A stretch of DNA of 44,275 bases from Chthonomonas sp. UBA2391 (GTDB lineage Bacteria > Armatimonadota > Fimbriimonadia > Fimbriimonadales > Fimbriimonadaceae), in NCBI GenBank assembly GCA_002343825.1, contig DDSL01000114.1:12448-56722 (forward strand). Reading direction: 5' to 3'. Numbering within the stretch: the first letter of the stretch is position 1; every line of letters starts with the position of its first letter. Both the position numbers and the translations under genes were made by a program. The notes beneath the pieces were generated by a model. It was not told where the DNA came from. It saw nothing but the letters and a program-made list of their open reading frames with translations, and did not search any database. Shown here one piece after another: positions 40,142 to 44,275 of this stretch.

Positions 40142-40750
40142 ATGATCGCCCACTTGCGCGGGACGCTCCTTGAGGTCCAGGCCAGCCGGATCATCGTCGA
40201 GGCCGGCGGGGTCGGCTACGAAGTCCAGGTCCCGGCCACGATGGTGGGGCAGCTTCCGGCCGAGGGACAAGAGGTGGCGCTCCCGATCCGGCACGTGATC
40301 CGAGAGGATGGGCAGTTCCTCTATGGGTTCCCCGATCGGCAAGCTCGGGCGCTTTTTGACCTTTTGACCGATGTCAAGGGATGCGGTCCCAAGACCTCGC
40401 TCGCGATCCTGAGCGACCTTGGGAGCGGAACCGTGATTCCGGCGCTGATTTCGGGTGATGCCAAAACTCTGTGCGGCGCAACCGGAGTCGGGCCGAGACT
40501 GGCCGAACGCCTGATCGTCGAACTTCGCGACAAGGTTGCGCAGTTTGGGGTGGTGGTCGATCTGCCGGTGGGGGCCACCTCGTCGGCCAAGGTTAACCCG
40601 CGGCTGAGTCCGGCTCAGCGTGATCTGGTCGAGGCCCTCACAGGCCTTGGGTACCGCCGAGCCGAAGCGGAGGAGGTCAGCGCCCAGATCGATACCGAGC
40701 AAACCCCACAAGAGCAGATCGTGGCGGCCCTCCGGTTGCTCCAAAAATAA
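40142..40750 (+). CDS. ruvA: Holliday junction branch migration protein RuvA
   Basis: The 202-residue protein has the usual size. Domain I (1-65) begins MIAHLRGTLLE and contains GGVGYEVQVP. Domain II has the two helix-hairpin-helix motifs (LLTDVKGCGPKTSLAILSDL and ATGVGPRLAERLIVELRDK). The C-terminal helical domain III (EALTGLGYRRAEAEE) contacts RuvB. A RuvA tetramer binds four-way junctions and loads RuvB rings. ruvB starts 33 nt downstream, and ruvC is not present in the window. Confidence 0.96.
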   Translation: MIAHLRGTLLEVQASRIIVEAGGVGYEVQVPATMVGQLPAEGQEVALPIRHVIREDGQFLYGFPDRQARALFDLLTDVKGCGPKTSLAILSDLGSGTVIPALISGDAKTLCGATGVGPRLAERLIVELRDKVAQFGVVVDLPVGATSSAKVNPRLSPAQRDLVEALTGLGYRRAEAEEVSAQIDTEQTPQEQIVAALRLLQK

Positions 40751-40783
40751 CCCGTCATCCGTCTACAATAGAACTTGACCGAC

Positions 40784-41848
40784 ATGAGTAATCCGATGTT
40801 GCAAGCCAACGCCTGGCCCGAGGATGGATCGTTTGATCTCAGCCTGCGTCCGCGGCGACTGGGCGAATTCATCGGACAAGAAAAGCTCAAATCGAAGCTC
40901 CAAATCTACATCCAAGCCGCTCAGCAACGGAGCGAGGCACTGGATCACGTCTTGCTCTATGGCCCTCCCGGACTCGGCAAGACCACGCTGGCCCATATCA
41001 TCGCCAGCGAGATGGGCAGCACGATCCATGTCACGAGTGGACCGGCGATCGAGCGCGCGGGGGACTTGGTGGGAATCCTGACCAATCTGGAGCCAGGCTC
41101 GGTCTTGTTTATCGACGAGATCCACCGGCTGAACCGACTGGTCGAGGAGGTGCTCTATCCGGCGATGGAGGACCGAAAGGTGGACCTCATGATCGGAAAA
41201 GGGCCGGCTGCCCGGAGTATCCGCCTGGATCTCCCCCACTTCACGGTCGTCGGCGCGACCACCCGAAAAGGATTGCTCACCGGACCCCTTCGAGACCGAT
41301 TTGGGATCGACGAGCACTTTGCTTATTACGAGCCCGAAGCGCTCACCGAGATCGTGAGTCGGTCGGCGGGGATTTTGGGTTACGCCATCGACCCGACCGG
41401 GGCCGGTGAGATCGCGCGCCGGTCGCGGGGGACACCACGAATCGCGAATCGACTCTTGCGCCGAGTTCGAGACTTTGCCCAGATCGATGGTGCGACGGTG
41501 ATCACGGCGTCAGCGGCGGATCGCGCTCTGGCGACTCTCGAAGTCGATGCGGTGGGGCTTGACCGAATTGACCGCCTGTTGCTTCGGCTGATGATCGAGC
41601 GCTTTGGTGGCGGGCCGGTGGGACTCGATACGTTGGCCGCGATCACTGGAGAAGATGTCGGAACCATCGAAGATGTGGTGGAGCCGTATCTGATGCAGCT
41701 CGGCTTCTTGCAACGCACCCCACGTGGGCGAGTCGTTGGCCGCATGGCCTATGGCCATTTGGGAATCGCGCCTCCGCCCACGGCAGAATCGGCGGGGGGA
41801 CTTTTTGACCTGTCGTCCGATACCCCGTCCGATCCTGGGGCGTCTTAG
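40784..41848 (+). CDS. ruvB: Holliday junction branch migration DNA helicase RuvB
   Basis: The 354-residue AAA+ ATPase has Walker A GPPGLGKTTLAH, Walker B LFIDEIHRLN, sensor I GATTRKGLLTGPLRDRFG (the last Arg region forms the finger) and the C-terminal winged helix that ends QRTPRGRVVGRMAYGHLG. It pumps DNA through the RuvA-bound junction during recombination repair. The first residues SNPMLQANAW precede the conserved SLRPRRLGEFIGQE. I chose the ATG at 40784 rather than the in-frame TTG at 40775. It follows ruvA closely and is probably co-transcribed. Confidence 0.96.
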   Translation: MSNPMLQANAWPEDGSFDLSLRPRRLGEFIGQEKLKSKLQIYIQAAQQRSEALDHVLLYGPPGLGKTTLAHIIASEMGSTIHVTSGPAIERAGDLVGILTNLEPGSVLFIDEIHRLNRLVEEVLYPAMEDRKVDLMIGKGPAARSIRLDLPHFTVVGATTRKGLLTGPLRDRFGIDEHFAYYEPEALTEIVSRSAGILGYAIDPTGAGEIARRSRGTPRIANRLLRRVRDFAQIDGATVITASAADRALATLEVDAVGLDRIDRLLLRLMIERFGGGPVGLDTLAAITGEDVGTIEDVVEPYLMQLGFLQRTPRGRVVGRMAYGHLGIAPPPTAESAGGLFDLSSDTPSDPGAS

Positions 41849-41872
41849 GAAAAAGGAGAATTACTCAGAAAA

Positions 41873-42850
41873 ATGCTGACAGCTCTCGTTCCCGCCTTGA
41901 TCCTTGGTCAGAGTGGATTTTCTGTAACAAAGACCCGAGTCGTAGATGTCAAGGTGCTCAACGTGGCTCCGCGTTCGGCTTCCCAGTTTGTGGCATCGCT
42001 CGAGGATAATTCGGTGCGACTGATGGATGCCGCGACCGGGGCGACCCTGCGGACCTTTACGGGCCATCCCCAGCCAGTGTTTGGTCTGGCCTTCAATGCG
42101 GCGGGTACGACGCTCGCGACCGGGGACGAATCGGCGCGTATCTTCCTCTGGGATGTCAAAACGGGCAAGAAAGTTAAAGAATTCCCACGAGCCAATGCCC
42201 ACACTCGGGGCATCGTCAGCCTCAGCTTCAGCCCCGACGGCAAGCAACTCGCTAGTACCGGGCGGGATGACTTTATCATCATCTGGGACGTGTCCACGGC
42301 CAAGCCGGTCCGCAAGATCCCGGGCGATGGGCACAACGTTGCAGCCGGAACCTATAACCCCAAATCCAGCGCTTTCTATGCCGCCACGCTGGGGGCCGGC
42401 TTGCAAATCTATAATCGCAGCGGATGGGCGGCGAACAAGGTGGAGGGCCATGGCGGTCTTGGCACCGCAGACTTTGCCCTCAATCCGGCCGGAACTCGGG
42501 CCGCGACCGGAGGGCGAGACAACGCCGTGGCCGTTTGGGACCTGACCAAGCGATCTCGAATGGCCAGCCTCAAGGGCCACGAAGATTGGGTCATGCGGGT
42601 CGCTTTGGCCCCGAACGGAGCTTATGTGGCCAGCAGCAGCAGCGACCGAACTGTGCGGGTCTGGGACCTGAAGTCCTTTAAGTCGGTCGTGACGCTTGCA
42701 GATCAGAGCAGCGTCGGAGCGCCGGTTTGCTTCACCGCGGATGGTAAGTTCCTAATCACGGCCAACATCAACGACGCACTTCAAATCAATGCTGTGAAGC
42801 CGGCTCAGCCCGCAACCGCGCCCAAGACGCCGACTCGTCGGCGCCGATAA
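41873..42850 (+). CDS. WD40-repeat protein, probably exported
   Basis: The 325-residue protein has a short hydrophobic N-terminus (MLTALVPALILGQSG) that may be a signal peptide, then about six or seven WD repeats forming a beta-propeller. Typical blades read GHPQPVFGLAFNAAGTTLATG...LWDVKTG and GHEDWVMRVALAPNGAYVASSSSDRTVRVWDLK. The C-terminus is a Pro/Thr/Arg-rich tail. It should be a scaffold or binding protein; no enzyme motif is visible. It begins 24 nt after ruvB and ends at a terminator embedded in the convergent lnt gene. Confidence 0.85.
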   Translation: MLTALVPALILGQSGFSVTKTRVVDVKVLNVAPRSASQFVASLEDNSVRLMDAATGATLRTFTGHPQPVFGLAFNAAGTTLATGDESARIFLWDVKTGKKVKEFPRANAHTRGIVSLSFSPDGKQLASTGRDDFIIIWDVSTAKPVRKIPGDGHNVAAGTYNPKSSAFYAATLGAGLQIYNRSGWAANKVEGHGGLGTADFALNPAGTRAATGGRDNAVAVWDLTKRSRMASLKGHEDWVMRVALAPNGAYVASSSSDRTVRVWDLKSFKSVVTLADQSSVGAPVCFTADGKFLITANINDALQINAVKPAQPATAPKTPTRRRR

Positions 42851-42866
42851 GGTCGCGACGCGAGCC

Positions 42867-42903
42867 AAGGCGAGTTCGCTTAGCCAGCGGACTCGCCTTT
42901 TTT
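42867..42903 (+). terminator. Intrinsic terminator of the WD40 gene, lying inside the 3' end of lnt
   Basis: AAGGCGAGTTCGC (42867-42879) pairs with GCGGACTCGCCTT (42887-42899), with one T-G wobble and a 7-nt loop, followed by TTTT on the plus strand. The loop holds the lnt stop codon (42880-42882), and the right arm encodes the last lnt residues. Confidence 0.88.
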
Positions 42904-44275
42904 CTTGATCGCAAAGAGCGCAAGCACTCCGGCCGCGAGGAGGAGGGGGCCGCACCAGTTTCGACCGGGAAGGGCATCAGCGGTTCTGGGAAGCGCAAAT
43001 TCAACCCGCGCCGCTCTCTGAGGACCGAATGGCAACTGGGTCATGACATTGCCTCGGGCATCGACGGCGAGCGAGTACCCCCGGCTGGCCGACCGAGCGA
43101 CGGGGAGTTGATTTTCGACCGCACGCCAGATCGCGGCGACCTTGAGCTGCTCGATGGCGCTGGTCCCGGTGTACCAGTCGTCAATGGCCTGATAGGCCAA
43201 TAGCCGAGAACCCTGGGTGGCGTGGGAGTGGGCAACCGAGCTGAAGAGCCCTTCGAAGCAGATCAGAGGTCCGACCTTTCCGATGGCGGTATTGAGCGAT
43301 TCCACCTTGTCCCCGGCTCTCAGATCGCCCGATGGCAGGTTGAAGCTGTCCAAGAAGGGGAGGGCATCCCGGAAGGGGACGTACTCGCCAAAGATCACGA
43401 GGCGGGTTTTGTCGACGAAACGCGGCCCCGACCCGTCGTCGTAGGCCGTGCTTTGAAACGAGCCCTGCGGGGTCCGGCGGGCAACGCCATACAGCACGGG
43501 AACGGGGATCGGTTCAGTAAGAGGGGCGACGGACTCTGTGACGGCTTCGGGAAGGATCAAGAGTTGGCTTTGCTGGATGCCGGCCACGGTCAGGATCTCC
43601 TGGCTCGAGTTTTCTGCCTGAGCCCGGAGGGTGCCCGGATCGCCGAAGGCCATGTCGACTCCTAACTGACCGATCGACACCACGGTGCGGTCACCGACGA
43701 TCGGGGCATTGTAACGGGCAATGGAGGCGGCAAACCCGACGGCGAGAGCGGCGAGAAGCGGTGTCAGCCGGCGGCGTCCCTCACCAAAAAAGGCTTCGTA
43801 CGCCACGACATTGGCGGTCGCCACCCAGGCGGAGACGAGGAAGATCTGTCCGAAGGCGGCGAGCTGGATGACCCAGGGCGTGGTCCACAGTGGGGTCGCG
43901 AGCTGCCCCCACGGAAAGCCGAGGATCGGGATCTCACTGCGGAGCCATTCGATGCCACCCCAGAGCAGGGGGATTGCCCAGATTCGACCCTGAGCGAGAA
44001 GCCGCTGCATTCCAACTCCGACGACCCCAAAGAACCAACCCACGACCAGGGGGACCAAAAGGAGGGGGACGGCGGCCAAGAGGTACGAGCCAGTCCACTT
44101 TCCGACGAAGGGAAGGAGCCAGTTCATCTGGGCCCACCACCAGAGTGCCCCCCAGAGTAGGCTCCATCGCCACGCCTCGCGGGGGGCGCAGTCCTTGAGC
44201 ACGATCAACCAGGGGACGAGGGCGACGAAGACGAGCCACCCGAGGTTGAAGGGAGGAAATGCCAGATTGTAGAGG
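42880..44275 (-). CDS. lnt: Apolipoprotein N-acyltransferase (5' end beyond the window)
   Basis: About 465 codons are visible and the frame runs open through 44275 (LAFPPFNLGWLVFVALVPW), so the true start lies outside. The N-terminal half has several membrane segments with the FPWGQLATPLW motif. The C-terminal half is a nitrilase domain with catalytic Glu in LPEAVTES, Lys in VDKTRLVIFGEYVPFR and Cys in PLICFEGLFSS. A last membrane segment (GPLLLAAGVLALFAI) ends the protein. Lnt transfers the third acyl chain to lipoproteins and is typical of diderm bacteria, which fits the many lipoproteins encoded here. A TTG at 44208 is in frame but is not the real start. Confidence 0.93.
   Translation of the reverse strand, partial: LYNLAFPPFNLGWLVFVALVPWLIVLKDCAPREAWRWSLLWGALWWWAQMNWLLPFVGKWTGSYLLAAVPLLLVPLVVGWFFGVVGVGMQRLLAQGRIWAIPLLWGGIEWLRSEIPILGFPWGQLATPLWTTPWVIQLAAFGQIFLVSAWVATANVVAYEAFFGEGRRRLTPLLAALAVGFAASIARYNAPIVGDRTVVSIGQLGVDMAFGDPGTLRAQAENSSQEILTVAGIQQSQLLILPEAVTESVAPLTEPIPVPVLYGVARRTPQGSFQSTAYDDGSGPRFVDKTRLVIFGEYVPFRDALPFLDSFNLPSGDLRAGDKVESLNTAIGKVGPLICFEGLFSSVAHSHATQGSRLLAYQAIDDWYTGTSAIEQLKVAAIWRAVENQLPVARSASRGYSLAVDARGNVMTQLPFGPQRAARVEFALPRTADALPGRNWCGPLLLAAGVLALFAIKKKGESAG

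Overview
The window looks like chromosomal DNA of a GC-rich, diderm, non-model bacterium, most plausibly Armatimonadota (Fimbriimonadia-like). This is inferred from gene content, not from a search. The clues are two prepilin-like proteins with an FTLIELL-type start and an H-X9-DG C-terminal motif, PEP-CTERM proteins ending in VPEP...RRR, secreted proteins with a dockerin-like pair of Asp loops, an apolipoprotein N-acyltransferase gene, many GTG/TTG starts, and operons joined by 4-nt stop/start overlaps. I see no transposase, integrase, phage gene or CRISPR array.

Layout. 1-6239 (minus): one long operon with a secreted protein, a BMP-family purine-nucleoside-type ABC importer (lipoprotein, ATPase, two permeases), a double-domain 6-pyruvoyl-tetrahydropterin synthase and the start of an SDR reductase. 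6329-6486: an initiator tRNA-Met with its own promoter and terminator. 6573-9177: a GH76-type glycosidase facing nuoB-nuoI, then a YHS-domain lipoprotein. 9259-13165 (minus): a PEP-CTERM protein, a dockerin-tailed secreted protein and a prepilin-like protein. 13261-15531: serA and mdh converge on a telomere-like heptamer repeat. 15628-20449: a second prepilin-like protein, an acetyltransferase/hydrolase pair, and a divergently overlapping 660-residue protein with Asp/Gly-rich repeats. 20437-22593: an N-acyl-D-glutamate (DgcA/DgcN-like) enzyme pair. 22678-24375: rplA, a small basic protein and a MarR regulator. 24539-30483: two large secreted subtilases flank a PEP-CTERM protein. 30556-33747: HPt, REC-PAS-GGDEF and sigma-54 genes.

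33748-34550 is the most unusual part. It has essentially no convincing protein gene. It carries three hairpins whose stems differ in sequence but remain paired, while all three loops keep the same 12-nt core TTTGTCCTCTCC. Two are followed by long T-tracts and two are preceded at similar distance by a shared motif, TGTCACA-N19-ATATAGC. I read this as a tandem family of small RNAs that present an anti-Shine-Dalgarno loop.

34551-36833 (minus) is an ECF sigma factor, a soluble zinc anti-sigma-like protein and two DM13-domain proteins. 36944-38682 is a sugar/sorbosone-dehydrogenase-like propeller overlapping a cytochrome c lipoprotein gene. The window ends with two hypothetical genes, ruvA-ruvB, a WD40 protein and a convergent lnt gene that is cut by the window edge.
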